DNA of 64,000 nt from Kocuria rosea (GTDB lineage Bacteria; Actinomycetota; Actinomycetes; Actinomycetales; Micrococcaceae), in assembly GCF_023715525.1 (NCBI RefSeq), contig NZ_JAMBOG010000015.1, positions 27,331 to 91,330 of the forward strand. The letters are read 5' to 3'. Made by a program: the position numbers and the translations under genes. Below the pieces are notes generated by a model, which saw nothing but the letters and a program-made list of their open reading frames with translations, did not search any database and was not told where the DNA came from. Below are positions 54,197-62,361 of this stretch, one piece after another; the first letter of the stretch is position 1, and every line of letters starts with the position of its first letter.

Positions 54197-54403
54197 TCAG
54201 GAGATGACGGTGATGTTCGCCGCCTGCAGGCCCTTCGGGCCCTGCTGGACGTCGAACTGCACCCGCTGGTTCTCCTCCAGGGAGCGGAAGCCTCCGGAGT
54301 TGATCGCCGAGAAGTGCGCGAACACATCGGCGGAGCCGTCGTCGGGGGAGATGAAGCCGAAGCCCTTTTCGGCGTTGAACCACTTGACCACACCAGTAGT
54401 CAT
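54197..54403 (-). CDS. cspA: cold shock protein
   Basis: A 68-residue single cold-shock domain. RNP1 is [10 protein letters not shown] and RNP2 [20 protein letters not shown] and [17 protein letters not shown] complete it. It binds single-stranded RNA/DNA as a chaperone. About 100 nt of pyrimidine-poor DNA upstream may form the long leader usual for csp genes. It lies inside the accessory region but is unlikely to be foreign. Confidence 0.95.
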   Translation of the reverse strand: MTTGVVKWFNAEKGFGFISPDDGSADVFAHFSAINSGGFRSLEENQRVQFDVQQGPKGLQAANITVIS

Positions 54404-54519
54404 CTTCAGTACCTACTTCTTCTGTTGCGAACCACCGGGCCACCCCGAGGGTCGGGGGGCTCGTGCACATCGTGTCCGTGCATCGTCAGCCTGACAGAAA
54501 GCGCTGTCACCGAACAGGA

Positions 54520-54960
54520 TCAAAAGCAGTGAGTCGCATGCGAGGGCATCGTCGAGACAGAGGCGACGATCGTAGGGGCGGTGCTGTCGCCGTGGTCGCC
54601 GCCGAGGACGCCCTCCGGGCAGGGGCTTAGGGCGGGCAGTGCGGCCGTGAGGTGTGGGGCGATGGCGGTGAGGCGAGCCAGGTAACCGTGGGCCCGGAGC
54701 TCGCCCAAGGCAGCTACGATCCGGGACTTCGGCGTGCTGGCGCGCGCGGCCAGAGCGGCCAGAGCCAGCGTGTCCGCGGGGCCGGTCACGGCGCGCATGA
54801 CCCGGCGGGCCTCGGCACTGAGGCCGGGATCAGCACCGGCGTCGGCGGCCAGGGCGTTCAGGGCCGGGCGCAGCGCGGTGAACGCGGCCGCACGGGCGGC
54901 CGGGTCCGAGGTGAAGGCGGCGGCGGCGTCGTCGGTGCCGGGCCGGTGGGCAGGGTGCAC
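54520..54960 (-). CDS. hypothetical protein with winged-helix-like segment
   Basis: A protein of about 146 residues. The middle has a likely helix-turn-helix: LALAALAARASTPKSRIVAA then LGELRAHGYLARL. The N-terminal half is Ala-rich and helical. The GTG start at 54960 follows AAAGGGGACGC; an ATG 12 codons earlier is possible. A DNA-binding role is inferred only from the pattern. It may be a plasmid or prophage-type gene, given the ParB remnant nearby. Confidence 0.55.
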   Translation of the reverse strand: MHPAHRPGTDDAAAAFTSDPAARAAAFTALRPALNALAADAGADPGLSAEARRVMRAVTGPADTLALAALAARASTPKSRIVAALGELRAHGYLARLTAIAPHLTAALPALSPCPEGVLGGDHGDSTAPTIVASVSTMPSHATHCF

Positions 54961-55463
54961 GCGCGTCCCCTTTCGTCTCGGCTGCCGTGCCGGCACGGCA
55001 GGTGAGGGAGGAGTCTCGGGCCGGTGCGCCCGTGAGGTCAGAACGTCCTGTGGTCAGGAAGTACGGGGGCCGCCGTCCTGGTGGTGGAAGGGTCGTCCCC
55101 CAACGACTGACCACACGGTCACCCGCCTCCCGGCCACCAGGACGGCGGCGCCGTGATCGATGTCCGGCCCCTCCCAGCCCCCCGACTGGTCGGCCCTGAC
55201 ACGATCCACGTCGAGCGGTCCAGCCCCCCGACCGGCCGCCCCGCGTGATGTGTCAACCGTAGCCCGCTGAGGAAGAAAGATCACTGTGCATGCTGTCCCC
55301 AGTTGCGTCCCTCCACCGGCGTGCTGCACCGGGGATACCATCCCGCCCTGCCCGGGGCGTCGGGGACCGGTCGGGGTCGCCTCCTGCTCTTCACCGGGGT
55401 GGGCCACCTGGTGCGGTGAACCGGTGCGCTGGTCGTCCTGGCCGGAGAGGGTGATGGGGTGAC
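54961..55463. other. ~500 bp without a confident gene
   Basis: The minus-strand frame across this stretch (55054-55629) overlaps the WYL regulator and has no recognisable domain. A short repeat, CCAGCCCCCCGACTGG then CCAGCCCCCCGACCGG, lies near 55170 and 55222. Composition is clearly less GC-rich than the left part of the window. Confidence 0.4.
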
Positions 55464-56162
55464 TCACTCGCCCCGACCGTGCACCGGTCTGGCGTTCGCT
55501 GGGGGTTGGCCGACCTCGTGGATGGTATGGCCGGCGCACGCCGTCTTGGTGACGCTGGCCCGCTCGATGCGCGAGACGGTGAACCATCGCATGGCGTTGC
55601 GCAGTCGGCACCACCCCACGAGGTACCACTGGCCGTTGGTGGAGGCGAACAGCACGGGTTCGACGTCGCGGGTGGTCGTGGTTCCCTCTGTCGATGTGTA
55701 GCGGATACGGACTACTCGCTGTTCGGCCATCGCCTCCTCCAGTGCCGACCTGACCGTGCGCGACGGGGAGACAAGCGCGTTCACCCAGACGCGACCCGCC
55801 AGCTCGTCAGCTCGTGCTCGGGTTCGGGGATCGAGGACGTCCAGGATCTTGTGGACCCCGGCTGCTGCCAGATCGGCGTAGGGCGCATCGGGGGCAGCGG
55901 ACACCGCCGCCATGAGCGCCACGGCCTGCGCGGGGGACAGGCTGACCGGCGGCAGGGACGCACCGACCGCCAATCCGTAGCCACCGCCCGGACCGGGGCG
56001 CGACCAGACGGGCGCACCGCTGTTCTCCAGGGCAGCGAGGTCTCGCTTGACCGTGCGCACGGACACGCCGAACTCCCTCGCCAGCCGCTCGGCGGAGCAC
56101 CCCCGCGATCCGTTACGGCGCAGCATCTCCGACAGGGCATGGAGTCGTTCTGCTCGCTTCAC
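55464..56162 (-). CDS. WYL-domain transcriptional regulator (YafY type)
   Basis: A 232-residue regulator with an N-terminal HTH_11 helix-turn-helix (AERLAREFGVSVRTVKRDLA) and GAPVWSRPGPGGGYGLAVG, then a WYL domain (VRIRYTSTEGTTTTRDVEP; NGQWYLVGWCRLRNAMRWF). WYL domains bind small ligands or nucleic acid. It is divergent from an alpha/beta hydrolase and a 19-bp inverted repeat lies between them. The GTG at 56162 begins VKRAERLHALSEML; upstream codons run into the operator. Confidence 0.87.
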   Translation of the reverse strand: MKRAERLHALSEMLRRNGSRGCSAERLAREFGVSVRTVKRDLAALENSGAPVWSRPGPGGGYGLAVGASLPPVSLSPAQAVALMAAVSAAPDAPYADLAAAGVHKILDVLDPRTRARADELAGRVWVNALVSPSRTVRSALEEAMAEQRVVRIRYTSTEGTTTTRDVEPVLFASTNGQWYLVGWCRLRNAMRWFTVSRIERASVTKTACAGHTIHEVGQPPANARPVHGRGE

Positions 56163-56183
56163 TGTCCAGCCCGCCGCAAATTC

Positions 56184-56202
56184 ATGACACAAATAGTGAC
56201 AT
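56184..56202. promoter_or_regulatory. candidate operator of the WYL regulator
   Basis: Inverted repeat ATGACAC-AAATA-GTGACAT, 7-bp arms with one mismatch and a 5-bp AT spacer, in the 73-bp gap between the divergent regulator and hydrolase genes. Confidence 0.5.
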
Positions 56203-56235
56203 ACACCTGCCCGTAGCCCCGAGGACGCTGGTGTC

Positions 56236-56976
56236 ATGACAACGACGACGAGCACTCCAACCATCCTTCTCATCCCCGGCCACTGGCTGGGCGCCTGGGC
56301 GTGGGACGAAGTCCTCGAACACCTGGAAACCGACCACGCTCGTCCAGTCGCGATGACGCTGCCCGGTCTCGACGGGGACGATCCTGAGCGTGCGGAGAGG
56401 ACTCTCGAGGATCAAGTCGCAGCGGTCCTGGACGTCTTTACTGAACTCGGGGTCTGCGAGGATCAGCCGGTGACACTCGTCGCGCACAGCGGGGCGAACG
56501 CCCCCGTCAGTCTCGTCCTTGACCGGCACCCTGAGCTGGTTCATCGAGTGATGTGGGTCGACTCCGGCCCGGTGGCGCCGGGAAGCGCCTTCGCCCCAGA
56601 CCTCCCGGAGGCGGTGGGCGAGCTTCCGCTGCCGTCCTTCGATGTCCTCGCGCAGCAGGCGAGCCTCGAGGGCCTGAGTGCCGAGGTCCTTGAGCGTTTC
56701 CGGGCCCGGGCCGTTCCTGAGCCCGGTCCCGTGGTTCGCCAGCCCGTGAAGCTCACCAACGACGCCCGCCACCAGGTCCCCACCACCCTGGTGTGCTGCT
56801 CGATCCCCAGCGCGCAGGTGCTGGAGCTAGCCCAAGGTGGCCATCCCATGTTCGCCGACGTCGCGAACCTCGCACACCTCGACGTCATCGACCTTCCCAC
56901 GGGGCATTGGCCCATGTGGAGCCGTCCCCGCGACCTCGCCCAGGCCATTCAGTCGGAGGCTTCTCGAACCCACTGA
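56236..56976 (+). CDS. alpha/beta hydrolase
   Basis: A 246-residue hydrolase: oxyanion strand LLIPGHWLGAWAWDEVL, nucleophile elbow VAHSGANAP (Ser ~98), and catalytic His in DLPTGHWPMWSRP near the end. The His-Trp after the first strand is typical of small esterase-like members. It is probably controlled by the divergent WYL protein. No specific substrate is inferable. Confidence 0.85.
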   Translation: MTTTTSTPTILLIPGHWLGAWAWDEVLEHLETDHARPVAMTLPGLDGDDPERAERTLEDQVAAVLDVFTELGVCEDQPVTLVAHSGANAPVSLVLDRHPELVHRVMWVDSGPVAPGSAFAPDLPEAVGELPLPSFDVLAQQASLEGLSAEVLERFRARAVPEPGPVVRQPVKLTNDARHQVPTTLVCCSIPSAQVLELAQGGHPMFADVANLAHLDVIDLPTGHWPMWSRPRDLAQAIQSEASRTH

Positions 56977-57105
56977 ACTGCACGTACCACCGGAAGGGGT
57001 CAGCCGAGTCCGACGTGGCCCCCGAGGTCTCGGACCCCAAGGTTGTAAGGCATCTCGGGGAGAACCTTCCGGCTGTCCAGATCAGCTGCCCCAGGATCCT
57101 CGTCC

Positions 57106-57675
57106 TCACCCGGGGGTAAGCGTGTTCTGCCCCACCGGAGGAGGTGGTTGGCGGTGCCGGCTCATGCGGGCGCGGGTGGCGCACCTCGGTGAGCAGTAAC
57201 GCCTACGCCGCGCCGGGGAGCGGTCCAGGAACACGGTTCGGCAGACCGCATCGGGGCAGACGCCGATGCGGTCCAGGACGCCAGCAGTCACGGCCTGGTG
57301 CAGCAGCGGGGTCACGGCCGTCGCCAGCTCGGCCACGGGCGACCCTCTGCCGGTGACGAGGTGGGACTGCTGGTAATGGCCGGGGAAGTGGTTGACCGTC
57401 CCGTGGGCGCCGGCCAGCTCCTCGAGGCACTTCGCCGCCCGTGTGGGGGAGTCCGCCAGCACGACAGCGGTGAGGGCCTCGCGCAAGCGGCGGGCCTCGG
57501 CAATGTCCGCCGCGGCGTCATCGGCCGGTGGCGGGTTGCCCATGAGGCTGTGGGTCGCGAGCTCGGCGACCAGCGGGCCGAGATCCGACCAGCGGTTCAG
57601 CCCATCCGGGCGACGCCCCACCGGGCGGGTGTTCACCAGCACCAGCACGGCCTCGGTGGCCTGCAAGGGGTCCAT
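57106..57675 (-). CDS. ABATE/CGNR zinc finger domain protein
   Basis: A 189-residue protein with the layout of CGNR transcription factors: an N-terminal ABATE domain (VLVLVNTRPVGRRPDGL; ADIAEARRLREALTAVVLAD) and a C-terminal four-Cys finger CPDAVCRTVFLDRSP ... RRYCSPRCATRARMSRHR. The family signature C-G-N-R reads C-A-T-R here. These proteins are thought to be stress-linked regulators. A Met at 57675 gives a full ABATE domain. Confidence 0.8.
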   Translation of the reverse strand: MDPLQATEAVLVLVNTRPVGRRPDGLNRWSDLGPLVAELATHSLMGNPPPADDAAADIAEARRLREALTAVVLADSPTRAAKCLEELAGAHGTVNHFPGHYQQSHLVTGRGSPVAELATAVTPLLHQAVTAGVLDRIGVCPDAVCRTVFLDRSPARRRRYCSPRCATRARMSRHRQPPPPVGQNTLTPG

Positions 57676-57767
57676 GACGCGAGCCTAGGTGGGGGAGAGG
57701 CTGGCTTCGGGGACGCCTGCACCCACCCCTCGCGTGTGCCTCCCCGCGACCGGGGAGTCGAGGCGGG

Positions 57768-57998
57768 AATGGTCGCCAGGATCATCGGTGACCGGGACAC
57801 CTCACGGGGCTACTGCCGCAAGGACGTCCTCCTGGAAGACCCGCAGCACCCCGACCCGCTGCCAGGGCCCGGCAGCGGTGGGGGAGGACCTGGACGGGCT
57901 GCTCACCGCCTACCCGGATGGACGCCGACGGGCAGATCCTCGAGGAGCACCGCTACGACGACCCGGCCACGATCATCGGGCAGCTCGAGCTCTCCTAA
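57768..57998 (+). pseudogene. frameshifted gene remnant of unknown family
   Basis: Three short coding-like pieces follow each other in different frames: ARIIGDRDTSRGYCRKDVLL then EDPQHPDPL; AVGEDLDGLLTAYPDG; and DADGQILEEHRYDDPATI running to LELS and a stop at 57996-57998. Each has balanced, charged composition unlike the Pro/Arg-rich shadows around it, and together they look like the end of one decayed gene. The family is not recognised. Confidence 0.4.
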
Positions 57999-58086
57999 GT
58001 CAGGCAAGGTTGCGTGCCGGCGACCACCGGAGGGTGATGGTCCGGGGGAGAGCCGGTGCTCAGAGGTGGTCGATGCGGAGAGGACG

Positions 58087-58119
58087 GGACCCCCGCTCCC
58101 GCGCGGGGGGCGGGGGTCC
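58087..58119 (-). terminator. hairpin terminator of the secreted HNH gene
   Basis: A 10-bp outer stem GGACCCCCGC/GCGGGGGTCC, with further G-C pairing inside the loop, lies 32 nt after the stop of the minus-strand HNH gene. Confidence 0.75.
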
Positions 58120-58150
58120 TGGAGTAGCTGCCGTTGGCGGACTACCGCGA

Positions 58151-58849
58151 TCAGGCCTTGGTGACGGACAGGATGGTGTTGGCGCAGGCGTTGGCGAGCT
58201 TGGTCAGCGCCGCCTTCTCGGTTTTGTCCACGCTCAGGCCCCAGCGGATCTTCACCGCCACCCACTGGGTGACGTAGGTGCAGCGGTTCTTCGGGGGCAG
58301 CCACTGCTCCGGGCCCCGGGCGCCCTTGGAGGAGTTCAGCTTCGAGGTCTGGGCGTTGAGGGTCCGGGAGTCGCCCAGGTCGTTGTAGAAAGCCACCCGG
58401 CGGGCCTGGGACCACTTCTTCGCCCCCGACCCCCAGGCCTCATGCACCGGCACGGTGTGGTCGATCTGCACCGCCGAAGCGGCGGTGTGGGTGCGGTTGT
58501 CCCAGGAGGTGACCCACTTGCCGCTCTTCACGGTGCAGCGCTTGGCGGTGGTGTAGGACACGGCGGCCTTGCGTTCGTTGTAGAGCACTTCGGCGCGGGT
58601 GTTCTGGCAGTCCCCGTTGGCGTCCTTCCAGTCCCCGAAGTAGCGGTCGCGGTCGTAGCCGGTGTTGGACTCGGTGGCCACCGGCAGGGACTTCACCGCG
58701 GTGCGCAAGGGCGCCTTGTAGGTGGTGGCGGCCTCGGCCGGCACCACCAGGCCGGTGAGCAGCAGCCCGGCCACCGCGCCGGAGGCGGCCACGGCGGTGC
58801 CGTAGGAGGTGACCCGGGAACGGGTGCGGGAGAAGACACTGGCCAGCAT
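58151..58849 (-). CDS. secreted HNH endonuclease (GmrSD/DUF1524 type)
   Basis: A 232-residue exported protein. The signal peptide (RSRVTSYGTAVAASG to VVPAEA) ends near residue 40. The domain has TGYDRDRYFGDWKDANGD, QIDHTVPVHEAWGSGA with the catalytic D-H pair, then DLGDSRTLNAQTSKLNSSKG and WLPPKNRCTYVTQWVAVK. It is a paralogue of the lipoprotein at 38259-39233, sharing YDR-x-x-FG-x-W-x-D, Q-I-D-H-x-V and the R-C-x-Y-V-T/A-Q-V/W-A-V-K end, but it lacks the lipobox and Excalibur domain. Likely an extracellular nuclease. Confidence 0.85.
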   Translation of the reverse strand: MLASVFSRTRSRVTSYGTAVAASGAVAGLLLTGLVVPAEAATTYKAPLRTAVKSLPVATESNTGYDRDRYFGDWKDANGDCQNTRAEVLYNERKAAVSYTTAKRCTVKSGKWVTSWDNRTHTAASAVQIDHTVPVHEAWGSGAKKWSQARRVAFYNDLGDSRTLNAQTSKLNSSKGARGPEQWLPPKNRCTYVTQWVAVKIRWGLSVDKTEKAALTKLANACANTILSVTKA

Positions 58850-59079
58850 GGAAGAACCCCTAGAGAGAGACCGTGGAACGAGGCGCCGGATCAGGCGCCC
58901 CTCATGGTCACACCCCGGCGGGTTTGCCAACAAAAATGCATGAAAGTTACGGAACGGCCTGGGACGACGCTCAGCGGGACGCTCCCTCGCGTCCGCTTCG
59001 AGTCCCCTGTGCAATGGAGTGCCGACCCAGAAAGATGCTCAAGCCCAGTGCCCGGTGCGGTCTGCGGTGCGGGCCAGGG

Positions 59080-59323
59080 TCACGACCAGGAGGCTGGGTA
59101 CGAACGGGGCCTGTGCGGCCCCGGCCATGGGCTAGCCGGCGGCCGCGGCGTACCCGTGGATCTGCAGTGCGGTGGTGTCTCCGGCGCGCAGATCTAGGGG
59201 TATCCGGGTGGTCATGCCCTGGGGCTTGAGGCCGTGTGCTGCCGTTGGTCGTGCCGGGGCGGCCGTACAGTGTCATGGGTTCGCGGCACCCGGGAGAGCG
59301 GTCGTGGAGGCTGCGAGGAGCAG
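59080..59323. repeat. duplicated segment, copy 1
   Basis: About 210 bp of this stretch realigns with 62362-62571 in the same orientation, sharing GACCAGGA, CGGGGCCTG, GCGGCGTAC, GTGTGCTGC and CGAGGAGCAG/TGAGGAGCAG with small indels. Copy 1 has roughly 35 extra bases near 59274-59309. Confidence 0.6.
59132..59215 (-). CDS. conserved 27-residue small frame, copy 1
   Basis: The minus strand reads MTTRIPLDLRAGDTTALQIH then GYAAAAG and TAG. Copy 2 at 62416-62499 has the same length and ends LQIH-T-YAAAAG-TAG. Differences are scattered, while frame, length and stop are conserved. It could be a real small protein, a leader peptide or the preserved end of an old gene; no family recognised. Confidence 0.4.
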   Translation of the reverse strand: MTTRIPLDLRAGDTTALQIHGYAAAAG

Positions 59324-59383
59324 TAAAGGGCGACCCGTCCCTGTGGGTGGGTTGAGACGTGAGAGTGAGCTGGACGATGAGCG

Positions 59384-59857
59384 ATGAGTGACGTCAAGAG
59401 CAGTGCTGTGCTGTCCCCGGACGGGGTGTACCGCTACCGGCTGGATCGGGTGTGGGGTGCGGGGCCGAGGGTGCTGTTCGTGATGCTCAATCCCTCCACC
59501 GCAGACGCCACCCAGGACGACCCGACACTGCGCCGGTGCCTCGGGTTCGCCCGCGACTGGGGATACGGCAGCCTCACGGTGGCGAACCTCTACGCCTACC
59601 GCGCCACCGAGCCCGCGGACCTCAAGCGGGCCCTCGACCCGGTGGGTCCGGAGTGCGACTACTACCTGGAGCAGTGCGCCGGGGAGGCCTCGCTGGTCGT
59701 CGCAGCCTGGGGGATGCACGCCCACCCCGACCGGGTGGAGCAGGTGCGGCGCCTCCTCGGGCCTGAGGTGATGGCGCTGGCCTGGACCAAGGCCGGCCAG
59801 CCCCGGCACCCGTTGTACATCAAAGGCGACACGGTGCCGCAGCCCTGGGCGCCCTAA
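59384..59857 (+). CDS. DUF1643 domain protein
   Basis: A 157-residue protein with DUF1643 features: YRYRLDRVWGAGPRVLFVML, NPSTADATQDDPTLRRCLGF, WGYGSLTVANLYAYRATEPA and the later AAWGMHAHPDRVEQV. Function unknown; the family often occurs on plasmids, phages and genomic islands, consistent with this neighbourhood. Confidence 0.87.
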   Translation: MSDVKSSAVLSPDGVYRYRLDRVWGAGPRVLFVMLNPSTADATQDDPTLRRCLGFARDWGYGSLTVANLYAYRATEPADLKRALDPVGPECDYYLEQCAGEASLVVAAWGMHAHPDRVEQVRRLLGPEVMALAWTKAGQPRHPLYIKGDTVPQPWAP

Positions 59858-60100
59858 CAGCTTCCGCCCGTATCGGAGATACAGGCTGCGGGGCGGTCAT
59901 ACGCCGCACCGGATGAACGGGTACACCATGGGGGTCTAATGCCACGTCAGGCAATGCTTGCCCTGTCCGCTACCGGCACCTCGGGGTGATGTCCATCATC
60001 GAGATGACCGCGGATTGGGGGCACTACCAGCGCGGGACAGCGCGACCCGGAGCCGTCGTTCCCTCGCGAGGGAGCGGCCAACGTGCCAGGACACATCACG

Positions 60101-60670
60101 TCAAGCCGTCACCGGCGTGGGCCGGTATCGCTGGGCGACCGCCCCCGACCGGAACTCATGGCGGTCCACGAGCTCGAGCTGGATCCGCTCACGCAGACCG
60201 GCGAGCAACGTCGGCCCGTGTCCGGCAAGGACCGGCTGCACAAGGAACTCGTACTCGTCGATCAGTCCCAGATCTGCCAACGCCAGCGGGAGCGTCACGC
60301 CACCCACCCACAGGCCCTCGCCCGGCTCCTGCTTGAGCCGCTGAACCGCTTGCCCTAAGTCGCCTCGTACCAGCTCGGCATTCCAATCGACCGCGCTCAG
60401 CGTGGTCGACACGACGTACTTCTTCGCCCGGTCGATGGTCTCGGCGAATGGGATCTCATACTCATCCATCCAGTCAGGCCATGTGCCCGTGGTCGGTCTT
60501 CGCCACGCCGACTCCATCATCTCGTAGGTCACCCGCCCGAAGAGCAGGGCATCGGCTCGCTGCATCTCCGTAGTCCAGTAGCGCATCGACTCCTCGTCCG
60601 GGGGCAGCCCTGCCTCGTGATGGCAGCAGCCGTCGAGCGTGACGTTGATCGAGTACCGAAGTGGTCTCAT
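60101..60670 (-). CDS. RibD C-terminal/dihydrofolate reductase-like protein
   Basis: A 189-residue protein of the RibD_C family: RYSINVTLDGCCHHEAGLPP, ADALLFGRVTYEMMESAW, KYVVSTTLSAVDWNAELVRG and LWVGGVTLPLALADLGLIDE. These are NADPH-linked reductases of unknown substrate. ATG 60670 follows AGGGAGAACAACG. A 260-bp gap with no clear gene separates it from the IS element. Confidence 0.84.
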   Translation of the reverse strand: MRPLRYSINVTLDGCCHHEAGLPPDEESMRYWTTEMQRADALLFGRVTYEMMESAWRRPTTGTWPDWMDEYEIPFAETIDRAKKYVVSTTLSAVDWNAELVRGDLGQAVQRLKQEPGEGLWVGGVTLPLALADLGLIDEYEFLVQPVLAGHGPTLLAGLRERIQLELVDRHEFRSGAVAQRYRPTPVTA

Positions 60671-60935
60671 CTCGTTGTTCTCCCTTGATGGGCGCCCCGC
60701 GTTCACCGGGCCGCACCCGGACGACAATCGGCGCCATCTCTCATCGCCCCCACCTTAACGCCGCCATGACGAGCACCACAGAGCGAGGGCGCGACCGATT
60801 CGGTGCTCGGTCTGCGGTGAGGGTCGCAACGGGGCGGCCCCCATCACGCTCGACGTCGATGCACAGTGCCACGTCACTTACCGTCGGCTCAGGGTCGGCG
60901 ACGAACGTCGCAAACGTTGCCTGACACGGCACTAG

Positions 60936-62010
60936 TTGTACTGACCCACCAGGTTGTTGATGACAGGAGAGACCTCCGGGTCGAGTGTGGAGTTGTCTAG
61001 ATTCCGGCCCGACCACGGAGGTCTCCCATGTCCCACGCTAACGCCCGGCTCACCCCGGCGGGACGGCGCATCCTGATCGATCGCATCACGACCGGGCGCC
61101 CGGTGGCGCACGTAGCCGCCGAGATGGGGATCTCGGCCACCACGGCCTGGCGGTGGTGGCGCCGATGGCAGCAGGAGGGCCCGGCCGGGCTGCTCGACCG
61201 GTCCTCCCGCCCGCGCACGTGCCCACACCGCACCCACCCGTGTGTCGAGACGAGGATCCGCATCACCCGCTTCCTCACCCACCGTGGCCCGCTGGTCATC
61301 GCCCGGCTCACCGGGGTGCCGGCGGCCACGGTGGGCCGGGTCCTGGCCCGCTACGCCACCGCGCCGCTGTCGGCGGTGGATCCGCTCACCGGCACGGTGA
61401 TCCGCACCAGCCGGGCCACGTCCCGGCGTTATGAGCACCCTCACCCGGGATCGTTGGTGCATCTGGATGTGAAGAAGCTCGGCCGGATCCCCGACGGCGG
61501 TGGCTGGCGATCCGATCCGGCCCAGAGCCGCCCCCTGCACCGCACCAGCCACGACAGGCTCGGCTACGACTTCGTGCACACCGCCATCGACGACCACTCC
61601 CGCCTGGCCTACGCCGAGATCCATGCCGACGAGAAGGGCGCGACCTGCGCGGGATTCCTCACCCGGGCCGCGGCTTACTTCGCCGACCACGGCATTCCCA
61701 GAATCGAGCGGGTGCTCACCGACAACGCGTTCGGTTACCGCAAGTCCACGGCATTCCGCACCGCGGTGGCGGCCTTGGGCGCGCGACAAAAGTTCATCAA
61801 ACCGCACTGCCCGTGGACCAACGGCAAGGCCGAACGCCTCAACCGCACCTTGACTACCGAATGGGCCTACGCCCGCCCCTACACCAGCAACGACGAACGC
61901 TCCCGGGCCTTGCCGCAATGGCTGAAGTACTACAACCTGGACAGACCCCACACCGGCATCGGCGGCCTGTACCCGATCCAGCGCATCACCAACGCTGCGA
62001 GTCAGGACAA
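60936..62010 (+). mobile_element. IS481-family insertion sequence
   Basis: A complete element of 1075 bp. Its left end TTGTACTGACCCACCAGG and the reverse complement of its right end (TTGTCCTGACTCGCAGCG) are imperfect inverted repeats that keep matching to GTTG(T/G)TGATG. Both ends abut CTAG (60932-60935 and 62011-62014), the target sequence IS481 elements choose and duplicate. It is therefore an intact and probably recent insertion. Confidence 0.85.
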
Positions 62011-62014
62011 CTAG
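61028..62014 (+). CDS. IS481 family transposase
   Basis: A 328-residue DDE transposase. The N-terminal HTH is VAHVAAEMGISATTAWRWWR. The catalytic residues lie in HLDVKKLGRI (Asp), RVLTDNAFGY (Asp) and KAERLNRTL (Glu), with a final WLKYYNLDRPHTGIGG. The frame has no damage. Its last codon AAC bridges the right IS end and its stop TAG lies wholly in the duplicated CTAG target, so the host site supplies termination. Confidence 0.92.
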   Translation: MSHANARLTPAGRRILIDRITTGRPVAHVAAEMGISATTAWRWWRRWQQEGPAGLLDRSSRPRTCPHRTHPCVETRIRITRFLTHRGPLVIARLTGVPAATVGRVLARYATAPLSAVDPLTGTVIRTSRATSRRYEHPHPGSLVHLDVKKLGRIPDGGGWRSDPAQSRPLHRTSHDRLGYDFVHTAIDDHSRLAYAEIHADEKGATCAGFLTRAAAYFADHGIPRIERVLTDNAFGYRKSTAFRTAVAALGARQKFIKPHCPWTNGKAERLNRTLTTEWAYARPYTSNDERSRALPQWLKYYNLDRPHTGIGGLYPIQRITNAASQDN

Positions 62015-62024
62015 TCGCAGACTG

Positions 62025-62324
62025 TCACCACGAGTCCAGCCAGATGCGCCGGTCGAAGCCGCCGCGTTCTGCCCGCTTCTGCTCGGCGCGGGCCACGACG
62101 TCGTCCATGCTCACGCCCAGGACGCTGGCGATGGCGCCCAGCACCTCGTAGACGTCGGCGGCTTCCTCCAGCCGCTCGTGCGGTTCCGCAGCGCGCAGCT
62201 CCTCGGCTTCTTCGAGCAGTTTCGCGGTGAGCGCGCCGAGGATCTCCTCTTCGGGCAGCTGCCAGGTGATCGGGTCACCCCCGTTCTTACGGATGATTTC
62301 GGGGATGAGGTCGCGATACCAGAC
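62025..62324 (-). pseudogene. 5'-truncated MazG-like nucleotide pyrophosphohydrolase
   Basis: Read on the minus strand, the frame gives VWYRDLIPEIIRKNGG, ITWQLPEEEILGALTAKLLE, EAEELRAAEPHERLEEAADV, YEVLGAIASVLGVSMDDVV and RAERGGFDRRIWLDSW. This is the phosphoribosyl-ATP pyrophosphohydrolase-like family, with E-E-x-x-E-E/A-D metal residues intact. Relatives begin M-x-K-L-V-R-D; here the frame hits a stop just before VWYRD and has no start codon. The break coincides with a palindrome (62313-62339). The 3' end is intact and lies 14 bp from the IS element. Confidence 0.65.
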
Positions 62325-62339
62325 TCAATGTCTGGTCGC
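62313..62339. repeat. palindrome at the MazG-like gene break
   Basis: GCGATACCAGAC-TCAAT-GTCTGGTCGC: arms of 6 perfect base pairs extended by GCGA/TCGC after a two-base bulge, with a 5-nt loop. It sits exactly where the MazG-like frame loses its N terminus, so it may mark a recombination junction. Confidence 0.5.
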
Positions 62340-62361
62340 AATCTGTCGTTGCAGTACTCTC

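Larger units (their letters stand above)
58850..59383. other. ~530 bp with copy 1 of a duplicated segment, no other gene
   Basis: Upstream of the HNH gene lies an AT-rich patch (TTTGCCAACAAAAATGCATG) that probably holds its promoter. The remainder contains repeat copy 1 and its small frame, listed separately. GTGAGAGTGAGC just before 59384 may serve the DUF1643 gene. Confidence 0.45.

Noticed and set aside
55054..55629. 191-codon minus-strand frame
   Set aside because: It overlaps the 3' part of the WYL regulator and lacks any domain; kept only as a note in the intergenic entry.
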